64,000 bases of DNA from Trichodelitschia bisporula (lineage: Eukaryota > Ascomycota > Dothideomycetes > Phaeotrichales > Phaeotrichaceae), in NCBI GenBank assembly GCA_010356995.1, contig ML996698.1:493923-557922 (forward strand), read 5' to 3'. A program made the position numbers and the translations under genes. This document shows, in pieces, positions 35,010-46,994 of the stretch (its first letter is position 1; each line of letters starts with the position of its first letter). The notes below the pieces were generated by a model that worked only from the letters and a program-made list of their open reading frames with translations, was not told where the DNA came from and made no database searches.

Positions 35010-35775
35010 CGTGGCCCGAACCCCTCGCTCCCTCTCTCCTTCAAGCAGATCAGGCACTCTCCTTTTTCGCGTCTTCCCCCATCAAACTGCTTGATTCTCT
35101 CTCTTGCTTCTCTCACTCTTACGCTGCTTTTGGCTTGAATTTAATACGTAGTAGAACTGGTACGTTACTACGTCGGCTGTCCGTCGTTTCTCATCTCTGC
35201 TTTTCCTCCTTAGCGAGCCTAACAACCACCACCACCCCCTTCCCCTTCTCCACCCTACCGTCCCCCCTACTGTACCCGGCCAAACACGCCTTTCTTCCTC
35301 CCTAGCTTCGTCAAAAAGGCTAGTGCCGAGCCTCCGCCCAGTCCTGTTTCCTCACCCAATCGTCCACTCAATTGACCACTTCCCACTGCCCAGAAGCCCT
35401 CTTCCAACCCCCCTCCCCCCCCCAAACCAAAAAGCCTGCCCTCTCGTCTCTCTCCAACCTTCCGTTCTTTTCAGCCACGCCTTCCAAAACACTTCCTGCG
35501 GCAGACGACAGTATCGGTGCCCGGATCTTCTGCTTGCCCGTATTTCTTGACTTTCGTTTCTTGTCCTTCGTTCCAACTACATCATCTTAGCATCAACAAA
35601 CAACATCATCCCCAACTCCCCTTCCACCTGCATCTGCGCGCTCTAATTCATACTCCGCGTCGCAAGCAGCTCACTCGCCCCCAAAAGGTAATGCCCAAAC
35701 ACCGCGTCCGGTTTGCATCACTTGGCGGCTAACCCTCCTTTCCTCGACAGCTCATCCTTCTTTCACGCGACCGTC
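35010..35775 (+). promoter_or_regulatory. CT-rich ECM33 leader with probable 5'-UTR intron
   Basis: Strongly pyrimidine-rich sequence leads to the ATG at 35776. A good spliceosomal intron lies at 35688-35750: donor gtaatg, branch-like ggctaac, acceptor cgacag, 63 nt. It is followed by 25 nt of leader before the start codon. This suggests a spliced 5' UTR. CT-rich promoters are typical of highly expressed fungal cell-wall genes. Confidence 0.6.
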
Positions 35776-37059
35776 ATGTCGATGCTGAAGTTCGTGGCTA
35801 CGGCCCTCGCGACCGCCGCGAGCGTGAACGGTGAGTCTCTTTCGATGCCATTGGCCTTCTTTCATCTCTGACCCTCGTTCAATAGCTGCCTGCAGCGCGT
35901 CTGCCACCCTCACAGTCCAGAATGCTGGTGATGCCTCCGCTATCTCCAGCTGCTCGACCTACTCGGGTAGCATCGCCATTGCCACCGGTACGAGCGACCC
36001 CATCAACTTCCCTAGCGTGAAGAAGATTACGGGCGACCTGACCATCTCGAACGCTCCGAACCTGACGTCGGTGGGCGCGGACAGCCTGCAGGAGATTGGT
36101 GGCGCCTTCGAGGTCAATAATGATCAGATCCTCAACACGCTCAACTTCCCGCAGCTCACCGCGGCTGGCACCATCAACTTCCAGGCGCTGCCGAATCTTC
36201 CGCTCCTCGGCTTCTCGTCGAACGTGGCGAAGACGCGGTCGCTCAACATTCAGAACACCTTCCTGAACACGCTCGACGGGATCAACCTGCAGCAGGTGGA
36301 TGACATCTACATTGCCAACAACCGCCTGCTACAGGACATCAGCTTCCAAGTGTCGACGATCAAGCAGAGCCTTATCCTGGAGAGCAACGGTGACCGTCTG
36401 TCGGCTAGCTTCCCCAACCTGATCTCGGCGTCAAACCTGACGTTCCGCAACTGCCCCAGCGTCTCCATTCCTTCGCTGCACAACGTGACCGGATCGCTGG
36501 GCTTCTACGAGAACACATTTGAAAGCCTCGCTGCGCCTAACCTGACGACCATCGGGGGCACTCTTGCCGTCAACACCAACGACAACCTGAAGAACATCAC
36601 GTTCCCTGTCCTCAAGACGATTGGTGGTGGTTTCCAGGTCCAAAACAACACGCAGTTGAAGGATGGGACTTTCAGCAGTGTCGAGTCCATCGGTGGTGCT
36701 CTGGACTTCTACGGCGCCTTCTCTACGTAAGTCACATGACTGATAACTTGGCTAAACTAACCGTTTTCAGCGTGAGCTTGCCGGCCCTCAAGGACTGCCG
36801 CGGCGCCTTCAACCTGCAGAGCACCGACGACGTCACCGACTCTTGCAACGTCTTCGGCAAGGAGAAGGGCCCCAACAACGTTATCAAGGGCAAGTACCAG
36901 TGCGCAGGCAAGCTTGCCAAGGCTGGTAACGCTGGCACCACGCCCACGAACAGCGGCGCCTCGTCCACCAAGTCCGGTGACGCTGGCAACCTCCGGATTC
37001 CCGCCTCGGCCGCCGCCGGTCTCACCGGTGTTCTCGCCGCCATCTTCGGAATGTTGTAA
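35776..37059 (+). CDS. ECM33: GPI-anchored cell-wall protein Ecm33
   Basis: Ecm33/Sps2-family glycoprotein of the plasma membrane and cell wall, required for wall integrity. Three exons: 35776-35830, 35886-36726, 36771-37059; introns 55 and 44 nt; 394 aa, the usual family length. A signal peptide (MSMLKFVATALATAASVNAA) precedes the mature chain. The body is built of leucine-rich-repeat-like receptor-L modules (LTISNAPNLTSVGADSLQEI, LTFRNCPSVSIPSLHNVTGS, NLTTIGGTLAVNTNDNL) with several N-glycosylation sequons. The C-terminal region is Ser/Thr/Gly-rich and ends in a GPI signal: small residues around SGDAGN, then a hydrophobic tail (SAAAGLTGVLAAIFGML). All features agree with the family. Confidence 0.96.
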
Positions 37060-39608
37060 ATACGATCCGTGGGGAGGGGTACCGGCGTTTCTTCTAACAC
37101 CACGGCTTGCATAGACTTAATTGAGAAAACGACATTCTCGTGATACCTCTGGGGCCAGCTGGATTCGAGCGGAGGGGTTTGGTTCAGCAGTGACTGCGAG
37201 TGTTATCGGTTAGCGTGTCGTGCTCACGTTTGTTTTTTTATCCTGGCATCTTTTGCGAATGGGGAGCTGTGAAGGGCGGTTGAAGGATGGGCGATATTGT
37301 GACTTAATACCCGGCACTGACTGGGTGCTGGGGGAAGGTGTAGCGGGCTCTTGGGAACGAGAGGTTAATAGTTACTCCTAACCCCCCCGGTTCTTTGACG
37401 TTTTGTGGCATATGGTTTTGACGTCTTCTGTGTAAATGGTTACGTTGTGAGCACATTTGGCTGGATGGATAGTTTGGTACTTCCTAATGTCTTTGGCTTG
37501 TGCTGCTGTCTCTTCGTGGGTTTCGATCTGTGATTTTCATCCCCTCATGTTAACCTATCTCTTCCTGGTTCTGATCTGCGGCACTGATGATTATCAGGGC
37601 CTGGCATGGGACCGCCTCGAGTACCGGTTCATCTCGCCATCTCTTACCTTGGTCACCTCCACCCTGACCTACCTTACCATTCGCTTTCGTCCGTGTTGCA
37701 TCGAGGATTTCGAGCACTTGACCCTTGCACTCGATCCTTCCAGCTGAGCCGAGTGAACGGTTCCGCCAGCCTCGACAGCGGATCCCTGCAGCTGAGCAAG
37801 CGCTTGATGCGACAGATGGACTCGCTCTGCGAATCGCGAATTGCGGGACTTGTGTAACTCGAGCGTGCATCGCATCGTTGAAATATGGGATGGCTTGGAG
37901 AAGCTCTGGGCAGGAAGCCTTGCAAGGGTTGCATCAAACCCGCCTGTACGCCAGGTGGGGTGGCTGACGGGGAACCTCGCCTAAAGGAACGGACAGTAGG
38001 GGACGTGGAAGCGGAGTCGATTCCGGGGACTAGCCTGTTGTAAACGACGTTTTGCAGCCATGTCTACCACAGTACGATATGCATCAAGGATGGCCTGGAT
38101 GGGCCCATACAGTCGGTTGAAGGATCGTAGAGGAGCAAGAAGCAAAACCTACTCCCGCAACTCCACACGACGTCATGACGCCAAGATACTTCAACCCTAA
38201 ACCATGCCCCCCCCCCAGTCAGTTGCTGCTTCCCCCCAGCATGAGGCGCCAGACCGCATCGAGATACGGAGCCGCCCTCATCATCAATGACATGCTTCTA
38301 CTTTGCATCTCCATCCCCGAACCCACACCGCTGGCCGACCAACCACAACGCACTCTCCACTAACCCTCTCCCCACTCATTGTGTCCACCCCCATTGTTAA
38401 ACCCACTGATGGCTAACAGAGTTCCAGCCACAGGCGAAACGCAGCGCAGTCGTCAGAAAACACCTAAGCAGACAGGTGTACAGAACGGCAACGCCCACGA
38501 TTATGCAGGTAGCCGTAAGAGAGATGAAGAGCGTGCCGCCTGGAGGCAAACCGGACATGCTGCATGGCCTTTGGCGCACCCATCGTACTAGAAGATGCGC
38601 CTTGCGCGCGCCATCTCCGGTCGATCGCCAGTTGCCAGATCTCCGCGTCCCGTGTTTTGCGATGCTCGTGAAGTCCAGCCCCTCACGATCGAAATTACCC
38701 CGATAGACGCGGATGCACTCGCCTTCGGGGCCGCAGAGGCCGACCGCTACCGCTCTGCTTAACCGTTACTTGCACCACCACAGCGGCGTGTAGCTGTATT
38801 CAAGCAGGGAAGCTTTCTCGCCAATCCCGCCAACCTCTCCCCCGCTTTCCTCCCTTTCCTCTTGATGGAGAGGAGGAGCTGGTGTGTCCGAAATGCACGC
38901 CTTTGAGGCCGGGGGGGGGCTTGAAGGCGCGGCTCTCTGTCCTGCTTCCCCGAAGGGAATTGAACCAACTGTCTCAAATCACTTTCTGCAAGGGAGCCGC
39001 GGGTGGCCAACCAAATGTGGTGCTGGTGCATTGCTTGCGCGACCGCCGTGCTCGTTGCTTGTCGTCTCCCTAGCGGCCGTCTCGGGGTCTGGACGACGCG
39101 GTAGCATTGTAGCGCTAGATGCAGTTCTCCCTCCTCTCCTTCGCCCCCCTCCAGCCGCTTCTGGACGGCGGGGTTTGCCTCGAGAGTCTGGCAGATTTCT
39201 TAAGTGGGGCGTCTTGCGTCCGTTGCACTTTGTCTCTGGCATTCTATTGAGCTCATTGAATTTTGGAGTAGGCGGCTTCTGTGACTTTTCATATTGCTTT
39301 ACCATTCCTTGACTTGCCGGCCAAACCCATCCCTTGGGTGTCTCCTTTGTCTCTGTCTTAATTGTTTAATCATTGCCCCATATACTCTCCACCATGTCTC
39401 CTCGTCGATATCAATTCTTAGCCAGCCACAGGTGAGTTAGCCACAGCAACTCGTCGTAACATGTACTGACAACACAGCTTACCACCATGTTCGGAGATGG
39501 TCAGTATTGCCGAAGGGTACAAACCGCCCCTCGACCTGGCCGAATGGCCCATCACCGCTCTCGACGCGGGATCTGTCGGCCCATCGCCAAGTAGAAGCTG
39601 CTCGGCAA
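37060..39608. other. Intergenic, weak candidate 5' exon only
   Basis: About 2.5 kb. No complete gene is supported. A possible small exon (ATG at 39394, MSPRRYQFLASH, donor gtgagt, acceptor acacag at 39478) may belong to the following gene, but I could not join it in frame. A short B-box-like sequence near 38949 does not fold as a tRNA. Confidence 0.4.
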
Positions 39609-40388
39609 ATGTCCATCATCCCAAGCATGTATACATTAGCCTTCTCTTCCGTCCCATCTCCGCCTGGTTCGCATCATAATTCCGTGTCAGACTTCGCGTC
39701 TCCGTCATCCACGTCAGTTCCTACGAAGTTTGCTCATTCACAGGCTTCCCGGGACTCTTCTCCACACTGGCAGGCACACTCGCCAGATGTGAACCTCACT
39801 CTCCCTCCTTCATTCGACTCCCCGGCCGTGGCCTCGCCTATAACCGCCTCCTCACCACGGACTGTGGTACATGTCCCAAAGCAAGGCCTGAAACACCGCA
39901 GTCCTTCCGCGTTTGACGAGGACTTCGGCCCGGGGATCAAGTCATTGAGGAAAGATAGGGAGCTTATCAAGAAATCAACGAGCGGGAGCGTTGAGCTGGG
40001 CAAACGCAGTTGATCGGAGAGATGGAGAAGATTTTGACAGGAAGGTTGGATCCCCGGGGAGGGGTGGAAACTCAGCGAACCCAATCGCAAGAATAGTAAC
40101 CTGACGGTTACTAAAAGGAATACGATGGGCGAGTTCATTGGGCGGTACAGGCGGTACAGGCTTTACAACACTAGATACAGGAACATGCTTTCGCAACATA
40201 CGGTCTCAAGATGGAGACTCGTAGTTGCGTTGGCAGTGGGAAAGAGACGGGCCGAGAAGGCCGAGGCGGAGACACAAAAATTGCAGCAGAAGATTAAGGT
40301 GTTGATACAAGAGAAGGGGACATTGATGGAGGCGAGTATGGCATTGACGAAGGAGATCGAGGTACCAAAGGCTGGGGCTATGGCATGA
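39609..40388 (+). CDS. Unknown protein with C-terminal coiled coil
   Basis: Two exons, 39609-39989 and 40041-40388, joined by a 51-nt intron (donor gttgag, acceptor ttgacag), give about 242 aa. The N-terminal half is Ser/Pro-rich and ends with an acidic-to-basic patch (FDEDFGPGIKSLRKDRELIK). After the splice comes EGWIPGEGWKLSEPNRKNSN, a Tyr/Arg-rich stretch (IGRYRRYRLYNTRYR), and an amphipathic Glu/Lys/Gln helix (RRAEKAEAETQKLQQKIKVL) that should form a coiled coil. The basic-plus-coiled arrangement could suggest DNA binding or self-association, but no family is recognised. Further upstream coding sequence is possible, since the frame is open from 39507. Confidence 0.5.
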
Positions 40389-42757
40389 GCAACGTCGATC
40401 TACCTTACAAGCAGCGGACAACATTTTTCAGTTTTGCCTTTCAGCATCCGACAACGACCTTACCATGTCATCTCACTACGAGTTCCCTTGGACCAACGAG
40501 CAACAAAGAACAACACGAACGGCCTTTCCGGTATCTTTCCTATCATGCCATCCCCCTATTTCCATTCACGATGAGTGCACGCAACCTGGCGTCGCTCATC
40601 GGGCATCATCTTTCAGCTTCCACCGTCTTTTCCTTCCTCGTCTCGGCTTCCAGCATGGCATCGTGCGGCGTGGTACGCGCGGACGTGGGCGGCCGGTTTT
40701 GTTTTCGGTGCACAGGCAATGGCAGGAGCAACATGGTAATTCAAAAGTGTAATGTAGTCTGGTGTATCTGGCATATCGTCCCTCGCTGCAGATGTCCTTT
40801 CCTTCCTCGGGTCTATGCGAGAGGCCAAGTGCGCGCCTGCATATTGCATTCCGGCGATGGATGACCCATGGTCTTCATCCCCGAGCAATCGGGTTGATGC
40901 CGTGCATACGAGCAGTCTGCTGGTCGCCATTCGCGGTCGCTTCATCGTCGTGCATGTGGTAGGTGGGGGCGCTAGCGGCTAACGCCGGTGGTTGTGGGCT
41001 GTCACTTTATTTCAACGCCTGCGATCCGATGGCACGCCCGCGATTGCCGCCTCGTGGGGTTGAGGACGATGCGGTGGTAAGGCGGCTAGGGCTGGGCTCG
41101 ATGGGCTGCTGCAGGGGGCTTTTTTCTGGGTGGGGAGGTGGGAAGGTGTGGTCAGCGCCGCGGCGATGAGATGTTGGGTGTGGGGACGGCTGGGGGGAGT
41201 GCGTGAGGGAATATGGGGATTGTTCTTGAGTTGGTTTGATGCTTGTGGACACCGAAGTCTTCGATCGGTTTGCTTGATGAGGAATTCGCACAAGTGAACC
41301 CATTATCATTTCTCGAAAGGGAATATCAACTCGGAGCATATGTGAATTGAATGCTTCTGATTGGTCTGGGACTCGATATGCGCGCGATTGAAGTTGGTTA
41401 CTTCCCACGCTGGCCTGTGAAGAGCTGATCACTAAACAAGAGAGGCGTTCAGAGGTATCAACTTTCGACGCACTACAGCTGGATCGTGAACGCCATCATA
41501 ACGGAAAGGCGACAGGGTGCTCCGTGCTGTGATATGGTCTCCCGCCAGCTAAGTCATATGTGCATAGGCGAGCGCTTGCGGATGTGAGCGTTTGCGCGAA
41601 AGCGATCCACGATCTGCCATCTGAAACCTGCGATGATGCTGTAATTGGTCTCTACATGATGTTCTGTTCGTGCCCATAGCTTCATGGCCGTTAGGAGTGG
41701 AGAGGTATTCTTCGAACAGTTGACGTGTAGTTGACGTGTAGTTGACGTAGTTAACGTGACCAGCGACGCCACTTGGATAAATCATCGCAACATCATAAAG
41801 ATGCTCCACACTCCGCTTCATCCATAGCACGACGAAACATTCACAAGCGAAGTATATGCAGAGCCTCAAACCTCATAATGACCTGTCACGATGCACAGTG
41901 ACGCCATCTTCGCCACTGATGATGACAAGGACAAGGCTGTTGGATGGTTGATCGGACGTCGTGGCGACATGATCGTAGATCGGGCTTGACCAATGGCGGG
42001 CGCGAGGGGGAGCCACGAAAATGTGCCGGCTCCGGCTTTTCGGGCCTTTTTGGCTTTGAGTGATTGGAGCCGGGGTCGGGCGGGATGGGGATGCCGTCGG
42101 CTGTTGGATTCGGCCGGGTTCCTCGGCTTTACGGTGAGAGGGGAAGCGAGAGGAGGTGAAGAGGAGGAGGGGGATGATGGGGGGTGAAAGGAGTGGAGGA
42201 CACTCACACCGACTTTATCCTCTCGGCGAAAAGCATCAGCGGAATGCAGGACAAAGCGGGCGGTCAAGAAAGATTCGCCGGCATTGCATCAAGTCACAGG
42301 AGATGTGCAGCTGCCAAGCCCGTTAGCCACGGGGCTCGGCCACTCACTGTCAGGTCCGAAGTCACAAGTGTGGCGGCAAATAGGCAGGGAAAGCGGGAGA
42401 AGAGAAAGAAAAAGCAAAAGGGACCAGCGGCCGACAGCGCCTCGTTGCAAAAAAAAGGCCGCTAACCAAAACTCAAAGTCCATCCCACGCTTGTGATTCT
42501 CCGACATCCACAAACCTCCACTCCTATTTTCTCATCCACACTCCCTCATCTTCTCCCCACACTCATCAATCCGCTACACCTCTATCTCTAACGTCTGAAT
42601 TGGAGTTCGACTGCCGTCGTTAACTATCGTCGTCTGCGTTCTTCCCTCCTTTGCAAGGGACTGCCACACAGCGACCGCAGCCCTCGGCTTCGCGCCCTGC
42701 GCCTAACCCTCTGAACCGATAAGCCCCGCCACCCCACTCTCAACCACCACCCGCACA
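40389..42757. other. Intergenic, no gene seen
   Basis: About 2.4 kb between two plus-strand genes. It contains a small TGACGT-bearing tandem repeat at 41718-41759 and, in its last ~250 bases, a C/T-rich leader in front of the PRELI gene. Frames in this region show no domain. Confidence 0.45.
41718..41759. repeat. 11-bp tandem repeat containing TGACGT
   Basis: Two exact copies of agttgacgtgt are followed by a third, truncated copy (agttgacgt) and a diverged fourth (agttaacgtga). The core TGACGT is a bZIP (CRE/ATF-type) half-site. It lies about 1 kb upstream of the next plus-strand gene, so a regulatory role is possible but unproven. Confidence 0.6.
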
Positions 42758-43372
42758 ATGAAAGTCTTCAAGACGAGCGCCGAGTTCGACTACTCATGGG
42801 AGGAGGTGTCGACGGCCAACTGGCAAAAGTACTCGCCATGGAACAAGATGACGCCGCACGTCATCGGCGTAGACACCATCTCGCGGCACGTCGACGCCGC
42901 AACCGGCATCGTGAGTCCCGCGTCGAATCTCGTACGCGACCTGTTCTAACCGCAGCAGCTCCGCACTGAACGCCTCATCACATGCCGCCAGTCCGCGCCG
43001 CGCTGGATCCTCGCACTGCTCGGTGGGGATGACACGAGTCTGGTGTACGAGACGAGCTACGTCAATCCTGCGACACGCACCCTGACCATGGTCTCGCACA
43101 ACGTCACCTTGAACAACGTGCTCTCGGTCCGTGAAACGGTCACCTATTCGCCGTCAAGTCGCTCGCCTCGCGCCGCTACGCATTTTGAGCAGAAAGCTGA
43201 GATCACGGCGTTGTGTGGCGGGTGGCAGAAGGTCAAGAACAACATTGAGCAGTTTACTGTCGAGCGCTTCCGGGAGAATGCGCTTAAGGGCAAGGAGGGG
43301 TTTGAGATGGTCCTCGCCCGTGCCCGAGAGGTGTTTGCTCAGGAGCGCGAAAGACAGGTGATGAAGATGTGA
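42758..43372 (+). CDS. PRELI/MSF1-domain protein, Ups2-like
   Basis: Intermembrane-space phospholipid-transfer protein that works with Mdm35; the Ups2 branch moves phosphatidylserine for PE synthesis. Two exons, 42758-42910 and 42959-43372, give 188 aa made almost wholly of the PRELI domain. It starts MKVFKTSAEFDYSWEEV and contains HVIGVDTISRHVD, LRTERLITCRQSAPRW, LGGDDTSLVYETSYV, NNVLSVRETVTYSP and TVERFRENALKGKEGFEMVL. The last block resembles Ups2 (QRFCENAKKGKMGFDAVL) more than Ups1. The intron ends in cagcag, a tandem acceptor. I chose the second (exon from 42959) because it gives GI-LRTERL as in relatives; the first would insert one Gln. Ups2 versus Ups3 cannot be separated here. Confidence 0.9.
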
Positions 43373-44033
43373 GGAGGGGGCTGTGTTTGTGCTGCGGTTG
43401 CATGCGTGTGGTATGGTGCATCACTGGCGTTTTTAGCGGGCTTCTTTTCCCCTCCACCGTCAAGACGGCGGGTGCGAATACACCATAGAGCTTAAAAGTT
43501 ACGGAGTCATGGGCATGAGCGGGCGGGTTCTGTTTTACTTTGGTATGGGCGTTCAGACGACGATGATAGGATCTCTGCTTTTCTTTCTGCTCGCCGGAAT
43601 GGCTGGAGCGGCGGTGGGGGTACATCCCGATAGACTTGTGCGCTTTCTGAAGCCGTTTGCTCTCCTATTTGGGGGTGATGGCGTCGTTGTAGAATATGCA
43701 ATGACATCTGCTGTCCGATCTATGCACGTGAGGCGTGAACGTGCTTTCCATGTGTCGGCGGTTGTAGGTCCCTCGTTTTCCCTAGGAAGCGTGCTAACGG
43801 TGTTCAGGCTCGAGGACTACGTAGTATGCTATGTGTGTGGTATTCGTACATGTGCACTACACGGTCTTGATTATACAGCGTATCCTACAATCGTCCCTCT
43901 GCCAAATCATTAAACTCCTACACTTCCCTCTCGCTCAAGACCAATACATCCATCCGTCATATCCTACATTCACTCCAAGCGTCTGCCTCCCAAATCATGC
44001 AATCCCCACACTTCTCCCAATACACCTCACCAA
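43373..44033. other. Convergent 3' intergenic
   Basis: 661 bases between the ends of the PRELI gene and the Zn(II)2Cys6 gene. A plus-strand frame (43509-43913) includes a hydrophobic segment but no recognisable family, and it sits between two convergent 3' ends. Not called. Confidence 0.45.
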
Positions 44034-46994
44034 CTACCCATTCCCAAGAAAAAACTCCAACCCCCCCTCCTCCCCACCCAAACTCTCCAAAAACCCCATC
44101 CCCTCATACCAATCCCCCCTCCCACCCTCCCCACCTCGTCCCGACGCCGTGGCCTCAAGCCCGCCTTCCCCTCCCCCACCCGCAACCTCGGGCAACGAAC
44201 AAAACACCGGACTCACCGGCGTCAACGTACTCGGAAACCGTCCGGGCCCACTACTCCCCCCCGCCGAGTACGGCCCCCCATATCCCTGACCCCCCTCATC
44301 CCGCACCTCAAACCCGCCACTCTGACTCCCAGGACTCATCTGCACCCTCCCCGGCCCAAGGAGCGGCGTATGCGGCGACCCCTCCGTCCTCCGCCGTTTC
44401 CGTGGATTCGCAGCCCCAAGATGCGGCGGCAGGAAGTATCCCCCTTGTCCCCCTTGGGGCGTCGGATGTGCTAGCACCGGCGTGTGCAGCACAGCCGGAC
44501 TCCCCGGGTGCGGACTCCCCGCCTCCCACCCCTCCCCACCAGCCACGGGCCCAGACATAAACGGCAAGTAAGCGCCATCGAGTCCCCGCCCTGGATACCG
44601 GTCGAAGAAGTCGTCCTGTGCGAGGGCCGAGCCGGCGCTGCCGCGGTACGCGGGACTAGCGCTGCCGTACGGATATTCGGGGGGCGGGTACGAGGTCGGT
44701 CCGTGCGGCCCGCCCGGTCCGGTTCCTGACCCGGCCGTGCTACTTGTCGGAGAGGCGGATGTGAGTACGCTGACGTGTGCGGCGTACACGGCTTTGAGGA
44801 GTGCTGCGTGATGGGCTGCACATGCCCAGGCGCGGGATGCGGTGGCGAGGGCGCGCATTTCCCGGGCTAAGGCTTCGGCGGCGGTTGTGGGGGAGAATAG
44901 ATCGGCCGTGCTGGCGTCTAGCCTGTAGTGTGCGGCGTGGACGTGGATTGTGCCTGCTGTCGCCAAAGCGAACGATGCAAATGCTGGGATAGGGGCGGGT
45001 GGCCCCGCTGCCGGGCAGAGATGTGGTGCGAGGTCGGCGAGCAGGTTCGCGTGCCGGATGCACTCTGCCGTTGCGGCGATTTGCCATTGGTGGTGGGAGG
45101 TGGAGCGTAGTAGGGCGAGGTCGAGGGGGAGGAAGGGGCGGTAGATGAGAGCGTGGACGGTGTGAAAGGTCGCTTTGGCCAGGAGGAGGGTAGCATGAGT
45201 TTTTGAGCCGGGCGTGTGCGCGGGCAGGGCGGAGAGGGCTTCTGCGGTTGCGGCGTCCCAGAGGTCGAGGTCGCGCCGTATTTTGGAGAGGGTCGATTGC
45301 GCGTGCCACGGGAAGCGCGCGTCGCCTTTTACGCCCCCGGCCGCGAGGTACCGCGTTGCGAAGCCGAGGATGCGTACAATGCCGATTAGCATACCTGCTG
45401 CGTCCCGCAGGTGTTCGGAGGCTGCACCGCCGGGGACCGGGTGCAGGCCTGCGCCGTTGGCGAAGAAGTCGCCTTCGCCCTGCGGGGGGTGGTCGGGCGA
45501 GGAGACGGCGGGCAGGCGCAGTGCGATAGCGTCGTCGGGCACGAGGTGGGGCCGTTTGCTGCCCGTCGCGCTGAAGCGGTCGAGCAGGTAGACGGCCCAG
45601 AAGAGGCGTCGCCTTCCTTCGCGCTCGGGGGGTGGGATCCGGGGGTCCGGGGGGAGTTCGCGATGGAGGGAGAGGGCGTGGGACATTGTTGTTGCGAAGG
45701 CTGATTTGGGAGTTAGTTGAGGGGGGCTGGGGAATGGGGGTGGCTTACAGAGATACATGTACGCCTGCTTCCCACGGCCGGTTTGGAAGCTCGCTTGCGC
45801 GAGGAGCAGGAGCGTTTGCAGGCCCTCGATGCTCGGCTCGTCGACGTCGAGCTCCAGCCGTGCGCGTCGTCCGTACTCGATGCCTGCTTGCACGGCTGTG
45901 TCATAGGCGGCGTAGTACTGCGGTGCGTATCTAGGGATGTCAGCCTCGTGATCTCGTCTCTCGTCTCTCCCTTCACAGCCTCCTCCTCCTCCCACGCCTG
46001 CTAAGAAAAAAAAGGCACACAAAAACGCACCTCGCACTAACGGCAAAAATCGCAAACGCCAAATGGCCCGGTAACTGGCTCGTCTGCAGGCGCTGGCGCG
46101 TGCTCGCCTCGTCGAGGATGAAGTACGGCCGGCCGTGGAGACAGGCGAAATACGCGTCGAGCAGGGCCTCGAGATAAGGCGCTTGCGGCGTGCTCATGGC
46201 GTCGGCGGTCGTGAGCGGCGGGAGGAGGTGCGTGTCGTACGGTGAGGTCGCCTCGATGCTCTCGAGGGCTTGGATTCCGTTCGTCGGGCGATCGTGCTGC
46301 TGGTGGTGCTGGGCCTGGTGATGACTTTGCTGCGGCTGAACATGCTGGCTCTGCTGATGGTGCTGCTGGCCCTGGATTTGGTGATGATTCGGACCCGGTT
46401 GATGGTGTTGCTGCTGCTGCTGTTGATGGTGCTGGGGCATGGCGTTCATGGCGTTCAGGGCGCCGAGCAGCGGCTTCGTCTCCTCGAGGCCGGCCATGAC
46501 GGGCGTGCCCTCGCCCTCGTCGGTGAGAAAGGCGGCTACGTCGGCTGGCGAGCTGGATTTCTCCTCGTGCAGCTGCTTCTCCAGGAAGTCGACGCGTTTG
46601 ACCAGCGCTTCGAGGGCGTCGGTTTTGGGACCGCGCTTCTTGGGCACGGCATCTTGCGCGCGTAAGTTAAGGGGGTTAATTGGGGAGGTTGGGACAAACC
46701 GTAGATGCAGTCGCAGGCGAAGAGCTTGCATGAGTCGCATGCTGGGAGTAGGCGGTTGCATTTGATCTGCGCCGCTGGTCAGTCTGTGATCTTCGTTTCG
46801 TCTTCGTCTTCGTCTTCCGTCTTTTTCATTTCTCCTCGTCTTCGCCATCTTCGCCCCCATCTTCGCCAAGTCACGCTCATTTGACGACTTGCCTTCCTCT
46901 TTCTGCAGCTCTTGCAGTTCATCACCTCGCGCGGCTCATTGCTCAGATGCCGTGCCGGCAACCGATCGATTCCGATCTGCGGCCGCGACGCCAT
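44034..46994 (-). CDS. Zn(II)2Cys6 fungal transcription factor
   Basis: Five exons: 46994-46893, 46766-46700, 46652-46031, 45930-45749, 45700-44034; 879 aa. The zinc cluster is assembled across the first splice: NCKSCRKRK, then [20 protein letters not shown] (C27, C30, C37, C44, C47, C54). The first intron uses a GC donor (AAG|gcaagt) and ends gcgcag. A linker [19 protein letters not shown] leads into a predicted dimerisation coil ([12 protein letters not shown]), followed by a His/Gln-rich tract (CTG-repeat-like DNA, about 46300-46440). The fungal_trans middle homology region follows ([63 protein letters not shown]). The C-terminal ~250 residues are Gly/Pro/Ser-rich. It is a nuclear gene regulator; I cannot name the orthologue or its targets. 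The 48-nt fourth intron is in frame, so read-through would add 16 residues. Confidence 0.9.

Noticed and set aside
38940-39010. B-box-like sequence on the minus strand (ggttcaattcc) suggesting a tRNA
   Set aside because: The flanks do not form a T stem or an acceptor stem, and no A box at proper spacing.
43509-43913. Plus-strand 134-residue frame with a hydrophobic segment
   Set aside because: Sits in the space between two convergent gene ends and lacks any recognisable feature.
44471-45591. Several long frames antisense or alternative to the Zn(II)2Cys6 gene
   Set aside because: All overlap the conserved regulatory domain of the real gene in other frames.
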